A stretch of DNA of 64,000 bases, from assembly GCF_000429985.1 (NCBI RefSeq), contig NZ_AUCX01000016.1, positions 61,299 to 125,298 of the forward strand, in the 5' to 3' direction. Of the stretch, positions 1-8,924 are shown piece after piece. Source of the stretch: Maridesulfovibrio bastinii DSM 16055. GTDB lineage: Bacteria; Desulfobacterota; Desulfovibrionia; Desulfovibrionales; Desulfovibrionaceae. Numbering within the stretch: the stretch's first letter is position 1; the number at the start of each line of letters is the position of its first letter. The position numbers and the translations under genes are program-made. The notes under the pieces are model-generated. The model made no database searches. It saw nothing but the letters and a program-made list of their open reading frames with translations, and was not told the origin of the DNA.

Positions 1-94
1 ATGGACTGCTCTCTTTCCTGCTCGTGAGCTGTTTATCTTTAATGTATCACGGCTGAATAATTGTTATTGTCTTTATAAAAAGGCCTCACAATCC

Positions 95-619
95 TCAATC
101 GTTATGCAATTCATACACGGCATTGAGATACCTGTATTTTTCAGCATAGTCCATTCCGTACCCTACCAGGAAACCTTTCTCAAGTATGAATCCGGGAAAA
201 TCAACTGTCAGGTCGATTTCTCTGCGCTCTCTTTTATCTATAAGCGAAGCGATTCTGATACTGAGAGGATTCCTCTTGGTAAAAACATGTTTCAGGAACT
301 CGACAGAATGCCCGGTATCAACAATGTCCTCAATAATAAGCACATGCTTTCCGGCAATCGAAACTTCGAGATCCTTGCTGAAATTCATATTGCCTGAACG
401 GCTTGTTCCGTCACCGTAACTGGAAAGTCTAACGAAATCTATTTCAGCCTCGCAATCAAGATTACGAGTAAGATCAGCAAAAAAAAGATATGCACCTTTA
501 AGCACACAAACGCAAACCAGAGGCTGGCTTCCGTAGGTATCGGAAATTTCTCTGGCTAGTTCTTTTACTTTGGCATCTATTTCTTCGGTTGAACAGACTT
601 CAGACAGGCGGTGGCCCAT
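95..619 (-). CDS. hpt: hypoxanthine phosphoribosyltransferase
   Basis: This 174-residue protein is a purine-salvage phosphoribosyltransferase that joins hypoxanthine (or guanine) to PRPP to give IMP (or GMP) in the cytoplasm. The PRPP-binding loop is visible at residues 93-105 (VLIIEDIVDTGHS), the LKG pyrophosphate-binding turn is at about 40-42, and the C-terminal FLVGYGMDYAE segment is typical of the family. The length is normal for bacterial Hpt. It is the last gene of a minus-strand operon behind the thioredoxin-like lipoprotein and the acetyltransferase, with an 11-bp gap to the latter. The operon partners give no functional clue. Nothing odd was seen. Confidence 0.93.
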   Translation of the reverse strand: MGHRLSEVCSTEEIDAKVKELAREISDTYGSQPLVCVCVLKGAYLFFADLTRNLDCEAEIDFVRLSSYGDGTSRSGNMNFSKDLEVSIAGKHVLIIEDIVDTGHSVEFLKHVFTKRNPLSIRIASLIDKRERREIDLTVDFPGFILEKGFLVGYGMDYAEKYRYLNAVYELHND

Positions 620-630
620 TATTTTCCTCT

Positions 631-1104
631 TTATTTTTTAATTTTAGTTTCTATTACCATCGGAATTTCATCGCAATCAGGGAACTGTGGACAATTGATA
701 CAATCCGCCCAGACCTTCTGGGGCAGGATTCCCTTATCAGTAGCTTTGAATCCGAGTTTAGCAAAAAATCCATCAATATTGGTAAGAACGAAGACAGTGT
801 TTATATCCAGCTTAAAAGCTTCATCAAGGCAGGCGCGCACCAGCTCCTTTCCTATTCCGGAACCGCGTGAGTCCGGATGGACTACGAGTGAACGAACCTC
901 TGCAAGATTGTCCCATGTAATAGATAATGCACAGCATCCGAAAATTTTACCGGATTCGTCCTTAGCAACAAAAAAATCTCTCAAGTGTCCATAGACCTTA
1001 CTCAAAGGTCTTGGAAGAACCATGGCGGTCCTTGCACTTTCAACGATCATAGCGTGCAGAGCTTTGGCGTCCGTCATGGTCGCCTTTTCTATAGTCACAG
1101 CCAT
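631..1104 (-). CDS. GNAT N-acetyltransferase (ArgA-like short form)
   Basis: This is a 157-residue single-domain GNAT acetyltransferase. The acetyl-CoA-binding motif A is at residues 70-90 (VRSLVVHPDSRGSGIGKELV), followed by the FFAKLGF segment. The C-terminal Cys-rich tail (C135, C138, C144 around CPQFPDC) matches short stand-alone proteins annotated as N-acetylglutamate synthases in deltaproteobacteria, so acetylation of glutamate for arginine synthesis is a reasonable but unproven role. The ATG directly follows the stop of the upstream tlpA-like gene, which implies translational coupling. The substrate cannot be read from the sequence. Confidence 0.8.
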   Translation of the reverse strand: MAVTIEKATMTDAKALHAMIVESARTAMVLPRPLSKVYGHLRDFFVAKDESGKIFGCCALSITWDNLAEVRSLVVHPDSRGSGIGKELVRACLDEAFKLDINTVFVLTNIDGFFAKLGFKATDKGILPQKVWADCINCPQFPDCDEIPMVIETKIKK

Positions 1105-1587
1105 TTATTTTTTATCCTTGATATACTTATCAATCAGATTTTCAAACATCTCGATGGGAAAGCCACCGGAACGCGCAAAAATCTGCTTTCCGTCAGGATC
1201 ATAGATCACCGTGAAAGGAATAGCCTGAATCCTGAAGGATGGCCCTATATCAGCAGAAGCATGATAAACAGGGTAATTCATTCCACCGGTCACTTTGATA
1301 AAATCATCTACAGCATCAGAGGTTTCATCAACTGAAACACCGATCATCACCAGATCGTCATCACTGTATTTTTCACGCATCTTTATAAGCTCGGGAATTT
1401 CAGCACGGCATGGAGGACACCATGTAGCCCAGAAATTTACCAGAACAACTTTCCCGGAAGAATTTTTTACAATCTTCTGGATACCCGCTGTATCAAGCTC
1501 ACTTACCCCTTCAACTCCGTTCACCTTGGAACAGGCGGCGAAAATCAGAAGGAGCGACAAAAAGGAGACTCTTATCCAATCTTTCAT
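1105..1587 (-). CDS. TlpA-like thioredoxin-fold lipoprotein
   Basis: This is a 160-residue exported thiol-disulfide oxidoreductase of the TlpA/ResA group. An N-terminal hydrophobic segment ends in a lipobox with Cys19 (FAAC), so it is probably anchored to a membrane and faces the periplasm. The redox centre is WCPPC (Cys57, Cys60) and the cis-proline is at about Pro124 (QAIPFT). Family members keep cysteines reduced, often during cytochrome c maturation. No ccm or cytochrome gene lies nearby, so the target is unknown. It is the first gene of the tlpA-GNAT-hpt unit. Confidence 0.85.
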   Translation of the reverse strand: MKDWIRVSFLSLLLIFAACSKVNGVEGVSELDTAGIQKIVKNSSGKVVLVNFWATWCPPCRAEIPELIKMREKYSDDDLVMIGVSVDETSDAVDDFIKVTGGMNYPVYHASADIGPSFRIQAIPFTVIYDPDGKQIFARSGGFPIEMFENLIDKYIKDKK

Positions 1588-1892
1588 AATGGTCCCTTGC
1601 CCTGTATGTTTAAATATATCCTGAATCCGGATATGATAATTTCATGGTTCCCGATTTTCCATCTGCCACCTGACCCTTTAAAACAGGCAAACTGATCATG
1701 GCAGAAAAACGGTTTATTAACATTTTTTACCAGAAAAAAGGTCAAAACACAAAAGCACAGGCATTCCATCCGTTTTGTTTAACAGTAAGTTTACACAATA
1801 CGGACAGTTTTTTAGAACAATGCTTATAAAGCGATACAGATAGTCACGATCAGGAGGCTCGCTTACAAAATTAATCAGCCTCCATCAAGGAT
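1588..1892. other. intergenic region between tlpA-like gene and metH
   Basis: This 305-bp stretch holds no credible gene. A short inverted repeat (GGAGGCT at 1853-1859 with AGCCTCC at 1877-1883) just beyond metH could form a hairpin, but it lacks a T run. The promoter for the tlpA-like operon must lie here, on the minus strand. I could not pick out convincing -35/-10 boxes. Confidence 0.4.
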
Positions 1893-4307
1893 TTATTGCA
1901 CCAATGTCTTTGCCAGCTTTACGGCTGCGACGGCATCGGTAGACCATCCGTCCGCACCTATGGCTTTGCAGAACCCTTCAGTTATGACCGCTCCGCCTAT
2001 CATCACCTTGATATCAAGACCTTTTTCCTGCAGAAGATTTACGGTATCTTCCATGCGCACCATTGTCGTGGTCATCAGAGCCGACAGGCCGATAATCCGC
2101 GCATTCTTTTCTATGGCTGTCTTTACTATGGTTTCAGCAGGAACATCCTTACCGAGGTCGACAACTTCAAAACCGTGGTTACGCAGCATCAGGCAGACGA
2201 TGTTCTTACCAATGTCATGGATATCCCCTTCAACAGTTGCCATGACGATAACATCTTTCTCTTTCTGCTTTCCCGATTTCTCAAGCAGCGGTTTTAAAAT
2301 TTCAAAACCTTTCTGCAAAGTCTCTGCGGACTGAAGGAGCTGAGGAAGAAAATATTCTTTGCGCTCATACTTTTCGCCGACTTCCATAATTGCCGGGATA
2401 AGCTCGCCGTTCACAATATCAAAAGGATCTCTATCTTCATCAAGAGCCTTACGGACCATATCCTCAATCAGCCCGCGTTCCCCTTTGACCACGGCCTCGA
2501 ACATGGTTTCCGCACCGGACTTTTTTCCTTCACCGCCTTTAGTCCCTCCGGTTGAGGAAGGAGCTGCCGGTGACCATTCAGAATACATATCAATAAAATT
2601 CTCAGCCTGTTTATCACGGGCAAGGAGAACTTCAGCCGAATACAGGCTCTCACGCAGCCGTGCCGAATTCGGGTTGGAAATAAAGGCGCAAAGTCCCTGT
2701 CCCTGACATAGAGTCAGAAATGTTGAGTTGAGCAGTTCCCGCGCCGGAAGGCCGAAAGATACGTTGGAGAGTCCCAGAACAGTGGGCAGATTCCACTCTT
2801 CCTTGCAGTGACGTATAAAATCCATGCAATGCCGTGCAGCCATAGGTCTCGAAGACACGGTCAAAGCCAGAGCATCAACCATAATCAGCCTGCGGGGAAT
2901 TCCAAGTGCCTCGGCTTCACGCAGAAGTTTTTCAGTCACCTCAATTTTGTCTTTGCATTCAAATGGAAGCTTGCTGCCAATGATTGGGAGCAGAATAAAT
3001 GGAGCACCGAATTTTTTACATAAAGGTCCGAGGCGTTCCATACGTCCGGGTTCGCCGCTTATGGAGTTGACCAGCGGAGTACCGGGATAGTTCCATAAAG
3101 CCGCTTCCACAGCGTCCGGGTTGGTTGAGTCTATTGAAAGCGGAACCTGATGCTGGGCAATTATCTCTTTGCACAAGGCCGGGAGAATCATGGTTTCGTC
3201 AACCATGGGAGCGCCTACATTGACGTCAAGGATCGGAGCCCCGGCTTCTATCTGCTGCCCGGCAAATTTAAGGGCCTCGGTAAAACGGCCTTCCTGAAGT
3301 TCGGCACTGAGAACCTTTTTTCCTGTCGGATTGATTCTTTCACCTATTATGACCCCGGTATGATTGAAGCCTATGCAGACGGATTCCGCACGGGAAGTGA
3401 TCACCATCTGGGCATCATCTTCCGGGACGGGTTTCTGCCATGCGGCATCACCGATCACGCTCTTAAGCGCCCGGATATGGTCAGGACCGGTACCGCAGCA
3501 TCCGCCTATAAATTTGGCTCCTATCGCTAAAAATCTGGCAGACTGTTCGGCAAACGGCTGTGGTTCGAGACGGAAAACAGTATTGCGGTTTTCATCAAGT
3601 TCAGGCAGCCCTGCATTTGCTTCAACAAGCAGCGGGGTTGAAAGTCGCGGCCTCATATTGCTGATAACTTCAAAAATCTGCTCCGGCCCGGCACTGCAGT
3701 TTGTTCCGACAATATCAATTTCCATATTCTGCATGGCATCGACAAATGTCTGCGGAGAAGAACCGGTAAGGCAGGCGTTGGGGGATTCAAAAGTCATGGA
3801 AAGAGCAACCGGAAGAGCGCAGACTTCTCTTGCTGCAACAACAAGAGCTCTGGCTTCGGCAAGGTCGAAGTGGGTTTCGCCGAGAATCAGGTCGACTCCC
3901 CCGTCAACCAGACCCTGAATCTGCTCCTTGTATATTTCCACCATCTCTTTGAAGGTGAAATCACCAAGAGGCTCAATGAAATGACCTGTCGGGCCGACAC
4001 TTCCGGCGACAAACAGATTGTCTCCGGCAACGGATCGCGCAAGCAGAGCCATCTCACGGTTGAGATCGCGGGCTTTTACCTTTGAACCAAGCTTAGGAGC
4101 ACTTCCGCCAAAAGTATTTGTTGTCAGAACATTCGCTCCTGCATTTGCATAATCTTCATGCACAGAACGAACGACTTCGGGCTTTTCAAGTCCGAAAAGT
4201 TCCGGTGACATACCGGCCGGTAATCCTCTTTTCTGAAGAAAAGTTCCATAACCGCCATCAAAAAAGTACACCCTGCCGTCTGTAAGAGCCTTGCGAAAAT
4301 CTGCCAT
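1893..4307 (-). CDS. metH: cobalamin-dependent methionine synthase, short form
   Basis: This 804-residue enzyme transfers a methyl group from methyl-tetrahydrofolate via cobalamin to homocysteine. Domains in order are a homocysteine-binding barrel at 1-300 with zinc ligands Cys204, Cys270 and Cys271 (GTNCSAG, GGCCGTG), a pterin-binding barrel at about 318-565 (GERINPTG), a Gly/Ser-rich linker at 580-600, a four-helix cap at 600-680 and a Rossmann cobalamin domain at 685-804 with the lower-ligand motif DIHDIG (His697). The C-terminal SAM-binding reactivation domain of the 1200-residue E. coli MetH is absent. This short form is common in anaerobes and implies a separate reactivation partner. 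It is monocistronic and divergent from rpoH. Confidence 0.93.
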   Translation of the reverse strand: MADFRKALTDGRVYFFDGGYGTFLQKRGLPAGMSPELFGLEKPEVVRSVHEDYANAGANVLTTNTFGGSAPKLGSKVKARDLNREMALLARSVAGDNLFVAGSVGPTGHFIEPLGDFTFKEMVEIYKEQIQGLVDGGVDLILGETHFDLAEARALVVAAREVCALPVALSMTFESPNACLTGSSPQTFVDAMQNMEIDIVGTNCSAGPEQIFEVISNMRPRLSTPLLVEANAGLPELDENRNTVFRLEPQPFAEQSARFLAIGAKFIGGCCGTGPDHIRALKSVIGDAAWQKPVPEDDAQMVITSRAESVCIGFNHTGVIIGERINPTGKKVLSAELQEGRFTEALKFAGQQIEAGAPILDVNVGAPMVDETMILPALCKEIIAQHQVPLSIDSTNPDAVEAALWNYPGTPLVNSISGEPGRMERLGPLCKKFGAPFILLPIIGSKLPFECKDKIEVTEKLLREAEALGIPRRLIMVDALALTVSSRPMAARHCMDFIRHCKEEWNLPTVLGLSNVSFGLPARELLNSTFLTLCQGQGLCAFISNPNSARLRESLYSAEVLLARDKQAENFIDMYSEWSPAAPSSTGGTKGGEGKKSGAETMFEAVVKGERGLIEDMVRKALDEDRDPFDIVNGELIPAIMEVGEKYERKEYFLPQLLQSAETLQKGFEILKPLLEKSGKQKEKDVIVMATVEGDIHDIGKNIVCLMLRNHGFEVVDLGKDVPAETIVKTAIEKNARIIGLSALMTTTMVRMEDTVNLLQEKGLDIKVMIGGAVITEGFCKAIGADGWSTDAVAAVKLAKTLVQ

Positions 4308-4543
4308 TTATTGCTCCAAACCTTGATTTCCGTTATTTATCAGGTAAAAGAAAGGTCCGTACCAGAATTCCATGTTGTTAAGAACAAACTGAACCACCTG
4401 CTTATAAAATTATCTGGTAGGAAGTTAAGGGCCATGCAGCCACGTTTTCAGCGAGTTTTCATGTCTACTTAAAAAGATTGAAAAGGACAAATAAAAACTA
4501 TACCCTCAAAATTTACGGATGAAACCGTACGAAACACACTAAA

Positions 4544-4588
4544 AAATCCCCTTTAATGGGTTGATTCAAGGATTTCACCCGACGCATT
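4544..4588 (+). promoter_or_regulatory. rpoH leader with no well-placed Shine-Dalgarno and possible base pairing
   Basis: The ATG at 4589 has no Shine-Dalgarno sequence at normal distance. The nearest purine tract, AAGGA (4568-4572), is 16 bases upstream and lies in a segment (GGATTT, 4570-4575) that can pair with AAATCC (4544-4549). A small hairpin, TTGATTCAA, precedes it. This could be a temperature-responsive leader, as in other rpoH genes, but it is inference only. Confidence 0.25.
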
Positions 4589-5557
4589 ATGTCAGAAGAT
4601 ATTGAAATACTTCCCCCCGAGGACGAAAAGGAAATTCCCAAAGAAGAGGTTCCGGGAGAAATTTTTCTCCCCACTCCAAAAAAATCAGGCGAAATTGCAA
4701 CACGCGATCCGTTAAGTCTTTATATGAGGGAAATAAGCAGGTTTCCTCTGCTTGACCCTGATGAAGAATTTCAACTAGCTAAAAGAGTGCAGGAAAACGG
4801 AGATCAGGAAGCGGCTTTCAGGCTGGTCTCTTCACACCTGAGACTTGTTGTTAAAATCGCAATGGACTTTCAACGCCGCTGGATGCAGAACGTTCTGGAT
4901 CTGATTCAGGAAGGTAATGTCGGTCTTATGAAGGCCGTCAATAAATTTGACCCGGATAAAGGTATTAAATTTTCCTATTATGCGGCTTTCTGGATCAAAG
5001 CATATATTTTAAAGTATATTATGGATAACTGGCGTCTGGTCAAAATCGGGACCACCCAGACCCAGCGCAAACTTTTTTATAACCTGAACAAGGAACGCCA
5101 GCGCTTACAGGCTTTAGGCTTTGATCCTACAACCCAGACCCTTTCTGAAAATCTCAACGTGAGCGAAGATGAGATTACGGAAATGGATATCAGGCTGGCC
5201 AAAAACGATCTTTCCCTTAACCTTAAACTCGGTGAAGACTCCGATGCCACACGCATGGATTTTCTCCCCGATCTTGGTCCCGGAGTGGAAGATACCCTTG
5301 CCAACAAAGAAATATCAACACTGCTTCTTGACCAGCTGAGGGAAGTTGCCCCGCTGCTCAATGAAAAAGAACAGGTCATACTGAACGACAGACTTCTTTC
5401 CGATTCCCCGCGGACTCTGCGTGAAATAGGTGAAGAATTCGGAGTCACCCGCGAAAGGGTGCGTCAGATAGAGGCCAGACTGCTTGGCAAGCTCAAAGAA
5501 CATTTAGCTGATAAAGTTGAAGACTTCTCTCAAGACTGGATACCTGAAAATGAATAA
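4589..5557 (+). CDS. rpoH: RNA polymerase sigma-32 (heat-shock) factor
   Basis: This 322-residue group-3 sigma-70 family factor has region 1.2 at 40-65 (PLSLYMREISRFPLL), region 2 at 75-145 (HLRLVVKIA, LIQEGNVGLMKAV, KFSYYAAFWI), an RpoH box at about 159-168 (QRKLFYNLNK) that identifies the heat-shock branch, and a region 4.2 helix-turn-helix near the end (TLREIGEEFGVTRERVRQIE). It directs polymerase to chaperone and protease promoters. An acidic 35-residue N-terminal extension precedes region 1.2. The downstream HD-domain gene overlaps its end by 8 bp, so the two are translationally coupled. Translation may be controlled by the unusual leader. Confidence 0.92.
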   Translation: MSEDIEILPPEDEKEIPKEEVPGEIFLPTPKKSGEIATRDPLSLYMREISRFPLLDPDEEFQLAKRVQENGDQEAAFRLVSSHLRLVVKIAMDFQRRWMQNVLDLIQEGNVGLMKAVNKFDPDKGIKFSYYAAFWIKAYILKYIMDNWRLVKIGTTQTQRKLFYNLNKERQRLQALGFDPTTQTLSENLNVSEDEITEMDIRLAKNDLSLNLKLGEDSDATRMDFLPDLGPGVEDTLANKEISTLLLDQLREVAPLLNEKEQVILNDRLLSDSPRTLREIGEEFGVTRERVRQIEARLLGKLKEHLADKVEDFSQDWIPENE

Positions 5558-6320
5558 GGTGCTTACAGAATTAAAAAAAGAGGCAAAGGCTCTGGCAGCA
5601 GGACAGCCTGTTCCGGCCTTTTACCGTGAAATGGAATCTAAATTGACTTTTGCCCGTGAGATGTTCTTTGACCATCCACTGGTTATAAGGCTTCAGGAAG
5701 ATGTGCTTCCTTTCCTTTATGACGAATACGCACATGGGGTCTACCACTCCAAAAAGGTGGCCATAGAGGCCGGTGCTATAGTTCTTCAGGAAGGTGAAGG
5801 CGAGAATATTCTAGGGGATGAATTAAGGGATCTGGTCCTTCTGGCCCAGTTCTGCGGTCTGCTCCATGACTGCTGCCGTCTGGAGGCTGAACACGCCAAA
5901 CGCGGTGCGGAAACAGCTCTTGTGATTCTTAACAACTTCCCCCTTTCCGAACGTGATAAGCATCTGATAACCGGAGCAATAGCCAGACACGAGGCTTTTA
6001 AAAATGATGAACCGGTTACCGATGATGTCAAACTCAAGATTTTAAGCGGTGCGCTATATGATGCTGACAAATTCCGCTGGGGTCCGGACAATTTTTCCAC
6101 CACACTCTGGGAAATATGCGATTACGAAGACTGGAGTACTGATGAAATTGTTGTCAAATTCCCCAAGGGACTTGAGATCATCAAATCAATTGAGCCGACG
6201 TTCAGAACTTCCACCGGTAAGAAATACGGACCCGAGATGATTCATCAGGGACTCGAAATAGGAACCCAACTTTACAAAAGGCTTCTGGAACTATCAAACG
6301 ATCCTGCCTACAAGGAATAA
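5550..6320 (+). CDS. HD-domain phosphohydrolase-like protein
   Basis: This 256-residue soluble protein carries an HD-type metal-binding domain. A His at about 66 (HGVYHSKK), the HD pair at 106-107 (LLHDCC), His115 and His147 (IARHEAF) are in the order expected of the superfamily, which hydrolyses phosphoester bonds of nucleotides or signalling molecules. The substrate is unknown. The start was taken as ATG 5550, which overlaps the rpoH stop by 8 bp; an in-frame TTG at 5517 would add 11 residues but has no advantage. The coupling to rpoH suggests co-expression under heat stress, which is inference. Confidence 0.75.
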   Translation: MNKVLTELKKEAKALAAGQPVPAFYREMESKLTFAREMFFDHPLVIRLQEDVLPFLYDEYAHGVYHSKKVAIEAGAIVLQEGEGENILGDELRDLVLLAQFCGLLHDCCRLEAEHAKRGAETALVILNNFPLSERDKHLITGAIARHEAFKNDEPVTDDVKLKILSGALYDADKFRWGPDNFSTTLWEICDYEDWSTDEIVVKFPKGLEIIKSIEPTFRTSTGKKYGPEMIHQGLEIGTQLYKRLLELSNDPAYKE

Positions 6321-6328
6321 GCCCCAGA

Positions 6329-8080
6329 ATGAATACCGGGACAAAAACACCACTCTTCAAAAGCAGGCTGGTTTCAACCATGTTTCTGTGTCTGCTTGCG
6401 GTTATGACCGGATGCGCTCCGCATAGCAACGTGCAGACTTTTGAAGTTCCTGTCAGCCCGAAAGCTGATGCCAGTTACAATTTTCTTGTTTATCAGGACT
6501 ATTTGACACAATTCGAAAAAGAATTGCGCACAGGCGGTAATTCAAAAGCAAAACTTGAAAAAATAAAATCACTCCAGCTGCATGCTCTGGAATATATTGA
6601 TAAAGTTCTGGAAAAAGACCAGAGACCTTTTCTATATGCTGAAAAGGCCGCACTTTACTGGACTCTGAATCAGATACCGGAATCCAGAGAAGTAATTAAA
6701 GCTGGTCTTGAAAAATACCCGGATAATCAGAGACTGACCCTCTCCCTCGCAAGCACTTATCTTAATGAAAACAGATTTGAAGCAGCGCAGGTAACACTGA
6801 AAAGCTATCTGAAAAAAAATCCGCACGATTACAATGTGCGTAATAAGCTGGCCCAGATTTATATTGAGCAAAAGAACTTTGCCCACGCTCTTGATATCCT
6901 CAAGACAATACCGGCCGGCCACAGGACCCCGGAAATACTTTATTCCTACGCCAAAGCCAGTGCAGGGCTGGGCCTCAACCGTCAGGCCATCAGAACCCTG
7001 AAAAAGGCTGTAAAAAAGGCTCCGGGCTTCATTGAAGCATGGGGAGAGCTGGCTTATCTCTATGAATATCAGAAAGATTATGATGCCGCAGAAAAAATAT
7101 ACACCCACATGCTTGAAATGGGCGGGTCCCCTACGGACGTAAGGCAGAGACTGATATCGTTATCACTGAAACTGAATAACCCTGACAGAGCTCTTTCTCT
7201 CGTTCTGGAAGGTCCGCATACTAAAAGCTTCATTTTTGAAGCAGTGCGCGCCTTTATGCATAATGGTTTTTATGCGCAGGCTTCCACCATTCTAGACATA
7301 CTTGCGCAAAGCAAACCGATCCCCACAGACTATTTCTTCTACAAGGGAGCCATTGCATACGAAGGTGAGCAGGCTCCTGAAAAAGCACTGGAATATTTAA
7401 GCCGTATCCCGGAAGACAGTGTCCATTACAATCAGAGTCTTGAATTCAGAGCCCATCTTCTTTTTTCTTTAAACAGAAAAACAGATGCTCTTAAAATTCT
7501 CCGTCAGGGTCAGCAAAAATTCCCTGACAATCCTGAATTTTACATAATGGAAGCTTCTATCTTCATGGATAGCGAAGACCACTCGACTGCCGAAAAAATA
7601 GTCCGTAACGGGTTAAAGGCGGTTCCGGGAAACACCCGGCTGATGTTCCAGCTTGGAGTTGTTCTCGATGCAGAAGGCCACACGGATGAAGCCATTAAAA
7701 TAATGGAACGGATAATCAGTAAAAACCCGGACCATGCTAATGCTCTTAATTTCGTGGGCTACACTCTTGCGGACAGAAACACCCAGCTCGACCGGGCTCT
7801 GGTTCTTATTTCAAGAGCTGACAAACTTGAGCCGGACAACCCGTTCATAATGGACTCGCTGGCCTGGGTTTACTTCCGTATGGGAAAAAATAATAAAGCA
7901 TGGGACGAAATTAAAAGAGCGGTATCAATGCTTGATAAGGAAGCGGAGCTATGGGAGCACTATGGTGATATCGCCCGTAGCCTCGGCAAAAAGAAATCCG
8001 CACGCAAAGGATATTTGAACGCTCTGAAATACGGTTCCGACAATATGAATGAAATCAGGAAAAAACTGAATTCGTTATGA
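6329..8080 (+). CDS. TPR-repeat lipoprotein
   Basis: This 583-residue exported lipoprotein has a signal peptide ending in a lipobox with Cys29 (MTGC), followed by a long array of tetratricopeptide helices. Clear repeats appear around residues 130-260 (for example AYLYEYQKDYDAAEKIYTHM) and 410-540 (LGVVLDAEGHTDEAIKIMER). TPR arrays of this kind scaffold protein complexes in the periplasm or at the outer membrane. The next gene, a LolB-like lipoprotein, overlaps its stop by 4 bp, so the pair probably works together in envelope biogenesis. The precise role is not known. Confidence 0.8.
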   Translation: MNTGTKTPLFKSRLVSTMFLCLLAVMTGCAPHSNVQTFEVPVSPKADASYNFLVYQDYLTQFEKELRTGGNSKAKLEKIKSLQLHALEYIDKVLEKDQRPFLYAEKAALYWTLNQIPESREVIKAGLEKYPDNQRLTLSLASTYLNENRFEAAQVTLKSYLKKNPHDYNVRNKLAQIYIEQKNFAHALDILKTIPAGHRTPEILYSYAKASAGLGLNRQAIRTLKKAVKKAPGFIEAWGELAYLYEYQKDYDAAEKIYTHMLEMGGSPTDVRQRLISLSLKLNNPDRALSLVLEGPHTKSFIFEAVRAFMHNGFYAQASTILDILAQSKPIPTDYFFYKGAIAYEGEQAPEKALEYLSRIPEDSVHYNQSLEFRAHLLFSLNRKTDALKILRQGQQKFPDNPEFYIMEASIFMDSEDHSTAEKIVRNGLKAVPGNTRLMFQLGVVLDAEGHTDEAIKIMERIISKNPDHANALNFVGYTLADRNTQLDRALVLISRADKLEPDNPFIMDSLAWVYFRMGKNNKAWDEIKRAVSMLDKEAELWEHYGDIARSLGKKKSARKGYLNALKYGSDNMNEIRKKLNSL

Positions 8081-8907
8081 TCACCAGCAAAAATAAAGAA
8101 CATGCCCCGGCGTATTTTGCGCTTCTGGCAGCACTTATTGTGCTGGGGCTTTCAGGATGCGCTCAAAAGCATGAGAACATCCTTAATTTAAACGAAAATT
8201 ACAACTCGTTCAGGACACAATACGGTTACGGTAATTTTACCGGAATCAACCTGAAAGCAAGCCTGTATTCCTCCACAAAAGGAAAAGGGCATCGCACCAC
8301 CATCCAGATATGGGGTGACAAGAACTCTCCACTCAGGCTTGATGTAAGAGCCGGAATAGGAGCATTTTTGGCCCACATCCGTCAGGATTCAACCGGTCTT
8401 CACGCATATTATCCTGATGATGAAACCACGTATATTCACAGCGACCCGGTAAAAGGGGCGCAGATGCTCGGACTTCCCCTGCCTTTCGATATTATAAATC
8501 TGGCAGGAGTTATGTCCGGATGTTTTCCCGGTCTGATCCCGGAATCCTATGATTCCGGAGAGCAGCAGATCATATCAGGTTTTTTCGTTTACAACTTTAA
8601 TAGCGGAAAAATAAGTTCAATCACCACAACTTCTGACGGACGGCCCGTATCTATTACCGGGCGTGACAATAACGGCTGGGAACTTAAATTTTCTTCATTC
8701 GAAGAAGCAGAAGGCAAAGAAATCCCCGATACCCTGAGTCTGGTTACAGGTGACGGAGATAAAGCCATCTTGCGAATCAAATCGCGAGAGTTTAAAATCA
8801 GCCCCTGGCCGGATGAGGCTCTTGAGCTGAGAGTTCCGGGAGACACCGACATTATCAGGCTTGATAGAAATACGTACGTCCGGGTTCCAGCCCGAGATAA
8901 CGATTGA
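8077..8907 (+). CDS. LolB-like / DUF4292-like outer-membrane lipoprotein
   Basis: This 276-residue lipoprotein has a lipobox at Cys28 (LSGC). The body is beta-strand rich with a convex-barrel pattern (FTGINLKASL, LRLDVRAGIG, GLHAYYPDDETTYIH, LLGLPLPF-like middle), which resembles the LolB/DUF4292 fold that handles lipoproteins at the outer membrane. It overlaps the TPR lipoprotein by 4 bp and is followed by a small cytosolic protein. A role in lipoprotein or lipid delivery is a fold-level guess. The length is somewhat greater than LolB of gammaproteobacteria. Confidence 0.6.
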   Translation: MITSKNKEHAPAYFALLAALIVLGLSGCAQKHENILNLNENYNSFRTQYGYGNFTGINLKASLYSSTKGKGHRTTIQIWGDKNSPLRLDVRAGIGAFLAHIRQDSTGLHAYYPDDETTYIHSDPVKGAQMLGLPLPFDIINLAGVMSGCFPGLIPESYDSGEQQIISGFFVYNFNSGKISSITTTSDGRPVSITGRDNNGWELKFSSFEEAEGKEIPDTLSLVTGDGDKAILRIKSREFKISPWPDEALELRVPGDTDIIRLDRNTYVRVPARDND

Positions 8908-8924
8908 ACACGGAGGACGCCAAA

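Noticed and set aside
1588..1769. Possible 61-codon gene on the minus strand
   Set aside because: No ribosome-binding site, odd composition, no family resemblance, and it overlaps the tlpA start.
2088..2095. GCCGATAA, a sigma-28 -10 match
   Set aside because: It lies inside metH with no TAAA box at the right distance and no plus-strand gene downstream.
4308..4588. SAM or cobalamin riboswitch upstream of metH
   Set aside because: The 281-bp divergent spacer has no recognisable aptamer motif on the minus strand.
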